6,827 nucleotides of DNA from Streptosporangiaceae bacterium (GCA_030045175.1 JASIBM010000222.1:1-6827); one strand, 5' to 3'; positions 1 through 6,415 are shown, numbered from the stretch's first letter. The notes: generated by a model from the letters alone, not told the origin. Numbers and translations: made by a program.

Positions 1-67
1 CCCTAAGGACCTGCCCACTACGGCGGCGACCATGGAAGGGAGCCAAGAAGATTGGCGCATAGAGAAG

Positions 68-74
68 AAGGAAG
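68..74 (+). promoter_or_regulatory. Ribosome binding site deciding the DoxX-family start
   Basis: AAGGAAG lies 8 nt upstream of the ATG at 83, within a purine-rich run. The upstream in-frame ATG at 32 has only a weak GGCGGCGAC stretch before it, and it would add 17 polar residues unlike the family N-terminus. This favours initiation at 83. Confidence 0.7.
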
Positions 75-82
75 CCTTCGAA

Positions 83-685
83 ATGACAAACCTTCCAGTT
101 GCAATAATCGGTGACCCGGCCAAGCGCACCAATCTGGGCGTGTGGGAGTGGGTCAAGCAGTCCAAGGTGCTGGCAGTCGGGTGGCTGGCCATGCGGGTCT
201 GGCTGGGGATCATGTGGATCCAGGCAGGCTGGGCCAAGTTGTTCGGTGCTGAGAACCCGTACTTCCTGCACAACAACGGCGCCGGTGTGGCCGGGTTCGC
301 CGCGCACGGAATCCCGGCCTACACCTGGTGGGGTACCTTCCTGCACAGCTTCGTCGTCCCCAACGCCAGCTGGATCGGCGTCTTGGTCGCGGTGGCGGAG
401 TTCACCGTCGGCGTGGCGCTGGTGGCGGGCCTGTTCACCCGCATTGCGGCGCTGGGCAGCCTGACCCTGCTGTTCACTTACGTGATGTCGGGTACCGCCA
501 GCGTCTGCGCCTGGTACGCGCTGTTCGCCATCGTGATCCTGGTCATGTGGCGTACCTCCAGCTGGATCGGCATCGATGGCCTGATCTCCAGCTACCGCCA
601 GCACCGGCAGGGACGGCGCAGCGCCGCCTCCGCCACCCAGATCGGCGTGACCGGGACCGCCCCCGCGGTCACGACGGCCGCATAA
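83..685 (+). CDS. DoxX-family integral membrane protein
   Basis: This is a 200-residue membrane protein of the DoxX / DoxD-like family. A short polar N-terminus (1-28) is followed by four hydrophobic helices at about 29-52, 95-115, 119-137 and 141-157, and a basic, Ala/Thr-rich cytoplasmic-type tail (171-200). The family pattern is visible: Arg38, Gly42 and the AGWAK stretch (48-52) in helix 1, Glu106 in helix 2, then the Gly-Leu-Phe-Thr-Arg turn (116-120). Family members include the small subunit of archaeal thiosulfate:quinone oxidoreductase and mycobacterial DoxX, which partners SodA and a thiosulfate sulfurtransferase in redox defence. No such partner is present here, so quinone- or thiol-linked redox function is only inferred. 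The gene converges with the flavoenzyme gene, with a hairpin between them. The start at 83 is chosen for its ribosome binding site; ATG 32 is the alternative. Its promoter would lie at or beyond the left edge. Confidence 0.88.
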   Translation: MTNLPVAIIGDPAKRTNLGVWEWVKQSKVLAVGWLAMRVWLGIMWIQAGWAKLFGAENPYFLHNNGAGVAGFAAHGIPAYTWWGTFLHSFVVPNASWIGVLVAVAEFTVGVALVAGLFTRIAALGSLTLLFTYVMSGTASVCAWYALFAIVILVMWRTSSWIGIDGLISSYRQHRQGRRSAASATQIGVTGTAPAVTTAA

Positions 686-711
686 GCGGTCCGCTTCCTC
701 GGCCACGCCCA

Positions 712-744
712 CTGATGCGGCCCGCGCCATGCGGGCCGCATCAG
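712..744. terminator. Perfect 14-bp hairpin, probable bidirectional terminator
   Basis: CTGATGCGGCCCGC (712-725) is the exact reverse complement of 731-744, with a 5-nt loop (GCCAT). It sits 26 bp after the DoxX-family stop codon and 11 bp beyond the stop of the opposing gene, so it is placed to end both transcripts. There is no T-tract on either side. T-less hairpins are common terminators in actinobacteria, which supports the call without proving it. Confidence 0.8.
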
Positions 745-755
745 CATGTTCCGGG

Positions 756-1922
756 TCAAGGCAGCCTGGTCAGGGTGGCCGGGCTCAGGTCGGCCAGGCT
801 GGCGTAGCCTGCCAGCCGCATCGTGAGCTCGAAGTCGTTGCGCAAGGCGCGGAGCACGTGCCTGACCCCGTCCTCGCCGGCCAGGCCGAGCCCATAGGCA
901 TAGGGCCGGCCGATGAGGACGGCCTTGGCGCCGAGCGCGAGGGCCTTGATGATGTCGGCACCGCCACGGATGCCGCTGTCGAACAGCACAGTTGCCTGCG
1001 ACCCGACAGCCGCCACGATCGGCGGCAGCGCGTCGAGCGCGCTGATGCCGCCGTCGACCTGGCGGCCGCCGTGGTTGGAGACCACGATCCCGTCCATCCC
1101 CGCTGCCACGGCACGCTTGGCGTCCGGTACCGACTGGATGCCCTTGAGCACGATCGGCCCGTCCCAGCGCTCGCGCAGGAACGGCAAGTCGTCCCAGGTC
1201 AGGGATGGGTCGCCGAACATCTGTGCCCAGCGCATGATCGCGGCGGGCTCGTTGGCCGATACCGGCTCGGCTAGCCCCGCGACGAACGCGGGATCGGTGA
1301 AGTAATTCTGCACGCCACGGCCGCGAAGCGACGGCAGGTAGGCGCTGTCCAGGCCGTGGGGCCGCCAGCCGAGCATGCGGGCGTCGACGGTGAGCACGAG
1401 CACGCTAAAGCCCGCGGCCTTCGCCCGGCTCAGGAAGCTCGCGGCGACACCGGAGTCCTTGGGCCAGTAAAACTGAAACCAGCGCTGCCCGCTGCCGTTC
1501 GCGTCGGCCACCTGCTCCATCGCGACGGACGAGCTTGTCGACAAGATCATCGGAACGCCAAGCGCCCCGGCCGCTCTGGCCACGGCCAGCTCGCCGTCCG
1601 GGTGCGCCAGCCCGAGCGCGCCCACCGGCGCGAGCAGCATCGGGACCTTGAGCGCAGCGCCGAGCACCATCGAGTCGAACGCCGGGCTGGCGACGTTGGT
1701 GAGCATCCGGGGCACGATGCGCCACCGGCGGAACGCCGCCTCGTTCTCCCGCATGGTGTCCCCCCTGCCCGCGCCGTCTGCCAGGTAGCCGTACACCTCC
1801 GGGGCCAGGCGCATCCTGGCAAGCTCTTCGAGCGCGGACAGGTCAACGGGCAGGACGGGCAGCGCGCCGCTAAGGCCGTCGAGGTAGATCTCGTCCTGGT
1901 AAGACTCCAGCGGCTGATTCAT
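756..1922 (-). CDS. Lactate 2-monooxygenase-like FMN alpha-hydroxy-acid oxidase
   Basis: This is a full-length, 388-residue member of the FMN-dependent alpha-hydroxy-acid oxidase family, a TIM-barrel cytosolic flavoenzyme. The signature SNHGGRQVDG (282-291) supplies the catalytic base His284 and substrate-binding Arg287. Lys260 (LKGIQ), Tyr46 (YGYLADG), Tyr152 (QFYWP) and Asp180 (LTVD) match the other active-site positions. The phosphate-binding end is at DSGIRGG (315-321) and GRPYAYG (338-344). Comparison from memory favours Mycobacterium lactate 2-monooxygenase: GWRP (185-188) leading to NYFTDPAF (206-213), an EIYLDGL-type N-terminus, and Gly at 101, where lactate and glycolate oxidases carry Ala. 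The predicted reaction is L-lactate + O2 to acetate + CO2 + water. An in-frame TAA 12 nt upstream makes this ATG the first available; its ribosome binding site is weak. A plain 2-hydroxyacid oxidase or dehydrogenase with another substrate remains possible. Confidence 0.92.
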   Translation of the reverse strand: MNQPLESYQDEIYLDGLSGALPVLPVDLSALEELARMRLAPEVYGYLADGAGRGDTMRENEAAFRRWRIVPRMLTNVASPAFDSMVLGAALKVPMLLAPVGALGLAHPDGELAVARAAGALGVPMILSTSSSVAMEQVADANGSGQRWFQFYWPKDSGVAASFLSRAKAAGFSVLVLTVDARMLGWRPHGLDSAYLPSLRGRGVQNYFTDPAFVAGLAEPVSANEPAAIMRWAQMFGDPSLTWDDLPFLRERWDGPIVLKGIQSVPDAKRAVAAGMDGIVVSNHGGRQVDGGISALDALPPIVAAVGSQATVLFDSGIRGGADIIKALALGAKAVLIGRPYAYGLGLAGEDGVRHVLRALRNDFELTMRLAGYASLADLSPATLTRLP

Positions 1923-2046
1923 GGCAGTCCGTTACGTCGAAGCGTCCGGTCCGCCTCATTGTCCGCGAGAACCAAGACCGGCGACGACTGCGTCCGTGCT
2001 GTCCGTGCTGCCCGCGCCACCGCCAGGGCCCCGTGCTGGTCCTGAG
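1923..2046 (-). promoter_or_regulatory. Intergenic leader with short repeats, upstream of the flavoenzyme gene
   Basis: This 124-bp gap separates the fusion gene from the downstream flavoenzyme gene on the same strand. It holds a perfect 9-bp tandem duplication, GTCCGTGCT (1992-2000 and 2001-2009, + strand). The octamer CCGTGCTG occurs three times (1994-2001, 2003-2010, 2031-2038), and GTCCG occurs six times between 1927 and 2005. I found no clear terminator hairpin, so read-through from the fusion gene is plausible. A weak -10-like GACAAT (minus strand, 1958-1963) has no good -35. A separate promoter or operator is possible but unproven. Confidence 0.35.
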
Positions 2047-4761
2047 CTAGCGGAGCTGCCGCAGGAATGGATCTCGCGGCTGCGCGGGGATGACCTGAAC
2101 CCTGGCGTCGGCGGCCAGGCACCCATGTGGCATGGCGATGACCGGGTTGAGATCGAGCCCGGCGACTTCGGGCAGGTCTTCAGCCAGGCGGGAGACCCGT
2201 AGCAGGACGTCGGCCAGGGCGTCGGTGTCGGCGGCCGGCCGGCCTCGGTAGCCGTCGAGCAGGCGGGCGGCGTGCACGCCGTGAATCAGCTCGCGGGCGT
2301 CGGTGTCGGTGAGCGGGGTGAGCCGGGCGGCGTGGTCGCCGAATATGTCGGTGGTGATGCCGCCGAGGCCGAACACCACCAGCGGCCCGAATACCGGCTC
2401 CTGGACGACCCCGATGAGGATCTCGGTGCCCTCGCCGATCATCGGCTGGACCAGGACGCCGGCGAGCGCGTCACCAAACCTGGCCGATAGCTCCCGGTAG
2501 GCCGCGGCCACGTCGGCCGGGCTTCGCAAATCAAGCTTGACCGCCCCGGCCTCGGTCTTGTGCACCAGGCCGGGTACCTCGGCCTTGAGCACGACCGGCC
2601 CTGCCATCCCCGCGGCGACGGTGCGGGCTTCGGTCTCGGTCAGCGCGAGCACGGTGGCGACCTGCGGGATCTGATAGCAGCTGAGGAGCTCGCGGACAGC
2701 CGTGGCTGGCAGCCAGCCGCCTGCCGGGTTGCCCTCAAGGAAACCGGCCACAAGCGCGCGAGCGTGGTCGCTGTCCACGCCGGGCAGCTCGGGCACCGCG
2801 CCGTGCGGCGCGGCGCGCCACGTGCCGTAGCGCGCCGCGTGACCAAGAACCGCCGCCGCGGCTTCGGGGTAGGCGTAGCAGGGGACAGCATCGCGGAGCT
2901 TGCCGCCCGCTGGCTTGCGCTGGTCAGCGCGCGGGATAAGGCGGACGTCTTCTGGCTGGTCAAGGATCGCGACGCAGAGCGGCTTGCCGACCTCGGCGGT
3001 GCTGACCGCCTCGGTCAGGTCGGCCAGCGCGGTCGGCACGGTGACGCAGATGATCGCGTCGACGCTGTCGTCGGCAGCGATCGCTTCCAGGCAGGCGCGG
3101 AACGCGCCGGCGTCGATCGCAGCCGTGGTGTCCACCGGGTTGGCGATCGTCGCGCCAGCGGGGATCACATCTGCGAGCCGCTGCCGCGTCGATTCGGACA
3201 GCGGCGCGAGCACAAGTCCAGCCTCGGCGCAGGCGTCGGCGGCCAGCACTCCCGCGCCGCCCGCATTGGAGACCACGACCACCCGATCGCCGGCCGGGCA
3301 CGGCTGGCACGACATGAAGGCTGCCACCTCAACCAGCGCTCCGAGGCTGGCGGTGACGATGACCCCGGCCTGGGCGAACAACGCCTGCCTGGTAACAAGG
3401 GGGGTGGCGGCCGCTGCCGTGTGCGACTGAGCGGCGCGCTGCCCGGCCGCCGACCGGCCGCCGATAACCGTGAGCACCGGCATTCGCTGGGCGACGCGTC
3501 GCGCGGTTCTGGCGAACTTGCGGGGGTTGCCGAAGGATTCCAGGTACAAGATAGCCATCGCGGTCTGGTCATCGGTGTCCCACCAGGTGAGCAGGTCATT
3601 GCCGGAGACGTCGTATTTGTCCCCTGCGGAGATGAACGACGACACGCCGATCCCCAGCCGGGACAGGTGCTCGGTCAGCGCGACCCCGATGCCGCCTGAC
3701 TGGACAAGCAGGCCAGCGCTGCCCGCGAGCGGGCGGTCGCGCCCGAAGGTGGCGTCCAGGCCGAGACCTGGAACGGCGATGCCGAAGCAGTTCGGTCCGA
3801 CGAGGCGCATCCCGTGCTTGCGGCACGCCGCGAGCAGGCCAGGGCCTTCCGCCCCCAGCCCGGATGTGATCACCACAAGCGAGCGGACACCGCGGCGGCC
3901 GCACCGCTCGGCCACGTCCACCACGGCGCTGGCCGGCACGGCGATGACCGCGACGTCAACGTGCTCGGGCAGGTCATCGACCGACTTGGCGCAGGGCAGG
4001 CCTGCCAGCGTGTCGGCGTGCGGGTTGACGGGGTAGACACGGCCCGCGAACCCCCCGGCGAGGATGTTGTGCAGGACCTGCGCGCCCACCGAGTCCGCCT
4101 TCCGGCTGGCGCCCACGACCGCGACCGACGCGGGCAGCAGCAGGTGACGCAGGCTAGCCACATCGGAACTGCTCTCCCTGCGCGACACGGCCTCCAGGTA
4201 GTCGGGAAGGGCCGCGTCAGCGTCGCTGGCCGGAAGGGGCACGACCAGGTCCACCGCTCCGCCCTCCAGGTGCCGGCGCACCGGCAGCCCGGCATCGGCG
4301 AAGACCTGCAGCATCGCCGAATTCTCTGGCAGGACCTGCGCGGAGAAGGCGGTGACGTGATGCTGCCGTGCGATCGACACCAGGTGCTCGAGTAGCAGCG
4401 TCGCGACGCCGCGGCCGTGCATCGCGTCAGCGACCGCGAACGCGACCTCCGCCGTGTTCCCGAGAGCCATCTCGTAACTGGCGACGCCTACCACGGTCCC
4501 GTCCAGCCACGCGGTCAGCGCGACATGACCGGGCTCGGGCGGACGGCAGATGCGCTGTGCCTCGCGATCGGCGTTGGCCGGGCTCATGCTGAAGAACCGC
4601 AGGTACATGTTGTCTGGCGACATCGCCGCGTGCATGTCTCTTACGGCGTCGGCGTCTTCGGGGCTGGCTCGCCGGATCTGCACGGTGCTGCCATCGCTGA
4701 GCAGCGCGTAGCTGCCCGGCTCCGGGGTTGCTGTCATGTCGGGCATTGGCGTGGCAGTCAT
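2047..4761 (-). CDS. Fused GNAT acetyltransferase / ADP-forming acyl-CoA synthetase
   Basis: This is a 904-residue multidomain protein. Residues about 18-176 are a GNAT N-acetyltransferase: the AEVAFAV strand, with Glu105 at the proposed general-base position of Pat-type enzymes, leads to the acetyl-CoA loop HGRGVA (115-120). From about 205, a CoA-binding Rossmann domain (VAVVGAS 213-219, VYPVNP 242-247) and a succinyl-CoA-synthetase-alpha-like domain follow, with GPNCFGI (322-328), QSGGIG (354-359) and SHTAA (446-450), where His447 is the expected phosphohistidine. Residues about 683-904 are an ATP-grasp domain: VVLKAEVPG, HKTEAGAV (His734), GTEILIGV (778-785), VVFGLGG (795-801) and GLDLNP. 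The family interconverts acetate or similar acids + ATP + CoA with acyl-CoA + ADP + Pi. GNAT fusions of this type act as protein lysine acetyltransferases, and the GNAT-first order matches Streptomyces PatA. The ATG at 4761 was chosen because residues upstream (to 4914) look non-coding. ATGs at 4746 and 4737 are alternatives. Its cytosolic location is expected from the lack of membrane helices. Confidence 0.93.
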   Translation of the reverse strand: MTATPMPDMTATPEPGSYALLSDGSTVQIRRASPEDADAVRDMHAAMSPDNMYLRFFSMSPANADREAQRICRPPEPGHVALTAWLDGTVVGVASYEMALGNTAEVAFAVADAMHGRGVATLLLEHLVSIARQHHVTAFSAQVLPENSAMLQVFADAGLPVRRHLEGGAVDLVVPLPASDADAALPDYLEAVSRRESSSDVASLRHLLLPASVAVVGASRKADSVGAQVLHNILAGGFAGRVYPVNPHADTLAGLPCAKSVDDLPEHVDVAVIAVPASAVVDVAERCGRRGVRSLVVITSGLGAEGPGLLAACRKHGMRLVGPNCFGIAVPGLGLDATFGRDRPLAGSAGLLVQSGGIGVALTEHLSRLGIGVSSFISAGDKYDVSGNDLLTWWDTDDQTAMAILYLESFGNPRKFARTARRVAQRMPVLTVIGGRSAAGQRAAQSHTAAAATPLVTRQALFAQAGVIVTASLGALVEVAAFMSCQPCPAGDRVVVVSNAGGAGVLAADACAEAGLVLAPLSESTRQRLADVIPAGATIANPVDTTAAIDAGAFRACLEAIAADDSVDAIICVTVPTALADLTEAVSTAEVGKPLCVAILDQPEDVRLIPRADQRKPAGGKLRDAVPCYAYPEAAAAVLGHAARYGTWRAAPHGAVPELPGVDSDHARALVAGFLEGNPAGGWLPATAVRELLSCYQIPQVATVLALTETEARTVAAGMAGPVVLKAEVPGLVHKTEAGAVKLDLRSPADVAAAYRELSARFGDALAGVLVQPMIGEGTEILIGVVQEPVFGPLVVFGLGGITTDIFGDHAARLTPLTDTDARELIHGVHAARLLDGYRGRPAADTDALADVLLRVSRLAEDLPEVAGLDLNPVIAMPHGCLAADARVQVIPAQPRDPFLRQLR

Positions 4762-4817
4762 GGCCCTAGGCTGCCCGGCGCGATCCGGCTCAGCATGAGC
4801 AATCCGCCCCGTATTAC

Positions 4818-4854
4818 CGGGACCTTTGGCACATGTGGTGCGGCGCCGGTCCCG
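4818..4854. repeat. Inverted GGGACC half-sites, DevR/DosR-box-like
   Basis: CGGGACC (4818-4824) is the exact reverse complement of GGTCCCG (4848-4854), with a 23-bp spacer. Each arm begins a longer imperfect box: GGGACCTTTGGCAC on the plus strand (4819-4832) and GGGACCGGCGCCGC on the minus strand (4853-4840). Both keep the GGGAC half and the GN4-spaced second half in part. The known mycobacterial DosR core is GGGACTWWAGTCCC, and the second half-sites deviate from it, so assignment to that regulator is tentative. Confidence 0.35.
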
Positions 4855-4867
4855 TATGGATGATCTG

Positions 4868-4899
4868 GTGACTTTCGCTGCAGTTGACGTGACTTTCGC
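4868..4899 (+). repeat. Two 11-bp direct repeats at 21-bp period
   Basis: GTGACTTTCGC occurs identically at 4868-4878 and 4889-4899. The 21-bp period is two turns of B-DNA, so a protein bound to both copies would sit on one face. The pair lies about 98-129 bp upstream of the permease ATG. A related GTGACGAAAGC (4937-4947) shares the GTGAC start and carries CGAAAG, the inverse of CTTTCG. The repeats are certain; an operator role is inference. Confidence 0.5.
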
Positions 4900-4979
4900 C
4901 CATGTATCGGGCAATCACGGCTGGATGACGCTTGTGGTGACGAAAGCTGCCTATCAGATGGATCGGATCAGGCGTCCCC

Positions 4980-4985
4980 GGAGGG
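4980..4985 (+). promoter_or_regulatory. Ribosome binding site deciding the permease start
   Basis: GGAGGG is the best Shine-Dalgarno match in the region and lies 11 nt upstream of the ATG at 4997. An in-frame GTG at 4988 is too close to it. The much earlier ATG at 4826 would add 57 residues that look like translated regulatory DNA. Confidence 0.65.
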
Positions 4986-4996
4986 ATGTGGTTGTC

Positions 4997-6415
4997 ATGG
5001 CCGACACGATGCACGCCAGGGCCGGCGCGCCGGAGAGCACGGCGCGGGCGCCCGGTGACCTGGGGCAGATGTCCGGGCGGGATCGGCAGAAGGCCAGGGC
5101 GCTGGGCCTGACCTCGGCGACCGGGCTGGTGATCGGCAGCATCATCGGGACCGGAGTGTTCACGATGCCTGCCGTCCTGGCCTCGGCGGGCACGATGTCG
5201 CTGCTGGTCCTCGGGGTGATCGCGATCGGCGCGATGCTGCTTGCCGTGCTATTCGGCCAGCTGACCAGGCGGGTGCCGACGGCTGACGGTGGCCTGTACG
5301 CGTACGCCAGGCATGAGTTCGGTGACTTCGCCGGGTACCTCACCGGGTGGTGCTACTGGATCCAGGCCTGGGCTGGCAACGCCGCCATCGTGTCCGCCTG
5401 GGTCTTCTACGTGGACGCGCTGTTCGGCATCCACCCGTCCGGCATCGGCAACTGGGGCATCGCACTGACCGGCCTGTGGATTCCGGTGGTCGTCAACCTC
5501 GCCGGGGTCAGGCAGATGGCCTGGTTCCAGAACGTCACGGTGGCGCTGAAGTTCCTGCCGCTGCTGTTCGTCGCGGTGGTGGGCTGGTTCTTCGTGACCT
5601 CAGCCAACTTCGGGGCGTTCAACGCCTCGGGCGGGAGCCTGTACGACGCGATCGGGATCGCCGCCGGGGTGGCGCTGTTCTCCTTCATCGGGGTGGAAGT
5701 GGCCGCGATCACCGCGAAGCGGGTCACCGACCCGCGCAGGAACGTGGGACGCGCGTCGCTGCTCGGCACCGCCGCCAGCGCGATCTTGTACATGCTCGCC
5801 TCGGCCGCCGTGATGGGGCTGGTACCGCACCATGACCTGATCAACAATGGCGCGCCGTTCGTGAACGCGTTCGCGGCGATCTTCGGCCAGGGTGCCTGGG
5901 CGGGCAAGCTGGTCGCCAGCCTGGCCGTGGCGTCCGGGATCGGCGCGCTGAACGGCTGGACGCTGGTCACCGCCGAGGTGTCGCGGGCAGTCGCGGCCGA
6001 CGGGCTGTTCCCCAGGGCCTTCGCGTGGACCGACCGGAAGGACTCGGCCTGGTTCAGCATCGTCGCCGCGGCCGTGCTGCCTTCCGTGCTGATGCTGTGG
6101 AGCTACACCACCGCCACCGGCCTTAAGGTCTTCACCGACCTCGTCGACCTCACCGTCGTGACCGTCGCCATCCCGTACCTGTTCTCGGCTTGCGCGCAGC
6201 TGACCTACCTGGTCTCGCGCCGTCGCCGGGTCCAGGGCTGGCTGCTCGGCCGCGACCTGGCCATCGCCGGGGCGAGCGTCTTGTTCTCGCTGTGGGTGAC
6301 CTTCGCCGCCGGCTACCAGGCCGTCTACCAGGCGCTGATCATCGTGCTCGGCGGGATCGTGCTGTACGCATTCGTCGCCGCCCGGCGCCAAGACTCGAGG
6401 AAGGCATCGTCATGA
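4997..6415 (+). CDS. APC-superfamily amino acid antiporter, probably arginine/ornithine
   Basis: This is a 472-residue inner-membrane transporter with about 12 helices after a polar N-terminus (1-35). It belongs to the basic amino acid/polyamine antiporter family of the APC superfamily (AdiC, PotE, ArcD relatives). Helix 1 carries the unwound substrate motif GSIIGTGVF (47-55). Aligned from memory to E. coli AdiC, Tyr120, Asn128 (WAGN), Glu234 (SFIGVE) and Trp321 (NGWTL) match Tyr93, Asn101, Glu208 and Trp293. The AdiC gate residue Trp202 is replaced by Phe228. TDPRRNV (244-250) is the usual cytoplasmic loop after helix 6. The gene overlaps arginine deiminase by ATGA, so the two are surely co-transcribed and probably translationally coupled. 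This makes arginine uptake in exchange for ornithine (or citrulline) the most likely job. Agmatine, lysine or polyamine exchange is the alternative. The family call is firm, the substrate is inferred from the neighbour. Confidence 0.92.
   Translation: MADTMHARAGAPESTARAPGDLGQMSGRDRQKARALGLTSATGLVIGSIIGTGVFTMPAVLASAGTMSLLVLGVIAIGAMLLAVLFGQLTRRVPTADGGLYAYARHEFGDFAGYLTGWCYWIQAWAGNAAIVSAWVFYVDALFGIHPSGIGNWGIALTGLWIPVVVNLAGVRQMAWFQNVTVALKFLPLLFVAVVGWFFVTSANFGAFNASGGSLYDAIGIAAGVALFSFIGVEVAAITAKRVTDPRRNVGRASLLGTAASAILYMLASAAVMGLVPHHDLINNGAPFVNAFAAIFGQGAWAGKLVASLAVASGIGALNGWTLVTAEVSRAVAADGLFPRAFAWTDRKDSAWFSIVAAAVLPSVLMLWSYTTATGLKVFTDLVDLTVVTVAIPYLFSACAQLTYLVSRRRRVQGWLLGRDLAIAGASVLFSLWVTFAAGYQAVYQALIIVLGGIVLYAFVAARRQDSRKASS
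6397..6404 (+). promoter_or_regulatory. Strong ribosome binding site of arcA inside the permease gene
   Basis: GAGGAAGG lies 7 nt upstream of the arcA ATG at 6412, inside the last codons of the permease. The start overlaps the permease stop as ATGA. This gives arcA its own strong initiation signal, so it could be translated at or above the level of the permease despite the overlap. Confidence 0.8.

Larger units (their letters stand above)
4762..4996. promoter_or_regulatory. Divergent control region between the fusion gene and the permease
   Basis: With the chosen starts, 235 bp separate the two divergent genes, so both promoters must lie here. From left to right there is a -10-like TAATAC on the minus strand (4811-4816) and an outward-facing pair of GGGACC half-sites (CGGGACC 4818-4824, GGTCCCG 4848-4854). 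A CACATGTG palindrome (4830-4837) lies between these half-sites. Further right are two GTGACTTTCGC direct repeats (4868-4878, 4889-4899) and a related GTGACGAAAGC (4937-4947). I found no convincing -35/-10 pair for the permease. A weak TTGACG at 4884-4889 lacks a well-spaced -10. Confidence 0.65.

Noticed and set aside
1..82. Control elements or a gene end at the left edge
   Set aside because: The stretch is too short and lacks a recognisable promoter, hairpin or protein tail; nothing can be supported beyond the ribosome binding site.
1356..2045. Plus-strand open frame opposite the flavoenzyme gene and the intergenic gap
   Set aside because: It covers coding sequence with clear catalytic motifs on the other strand, and its composition (Arg, Ala, His, Gln) is that of a shadow frame.
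2560..3699. Long plus-strand open frame (379 codons) opposite the fusion gene
   Set aside because: It is antisense to well-conserved synthetase motifs. Its translation is Arg/Gly/Ala-rich with no recognisable domain, a usual artefact of high-GC DNA.
4884..4908. Sigma-70-type promoter TTGACG with TATCGG or TGTATC
   Set aside because: The spacers are 15 and 13 bp, and the -10 candidates lack the final T or are otherwise poor.
4762..4914. Extension of the fusion protein to an ATG at 4914
   Set aside because: The extra 51 residues are Arg/Thr-rich and low in pattern, and would run over the symmetric regulatory elements and the upstream part of the permease frame. ATG 4761 gives a normal GNAT N-terminus.
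4826..4996. Permease start at ATG 4826
   Set aside because: It would translate the direct repeats and half-sites and add 57 residues before the normal N-terminus. GGAGGG upstream of ATG 4997 is the better initiation signal.
4762..4996. CRP/FNR-type or ArgR-type operator
   Set aside because: I found no TGTGA-N6-TCACA or TTGAT-N4-ATCAA pair, and no ARG-box-like AT-rich palindrome.
5600..6391. Minus-strand open frame (263 codons) opposite the permease
   Set aside because: It is Asp/Gly/Arg/Glu-rich, without hydrophobic core or motifs, and mirrors transmembrane codons of the true gene.
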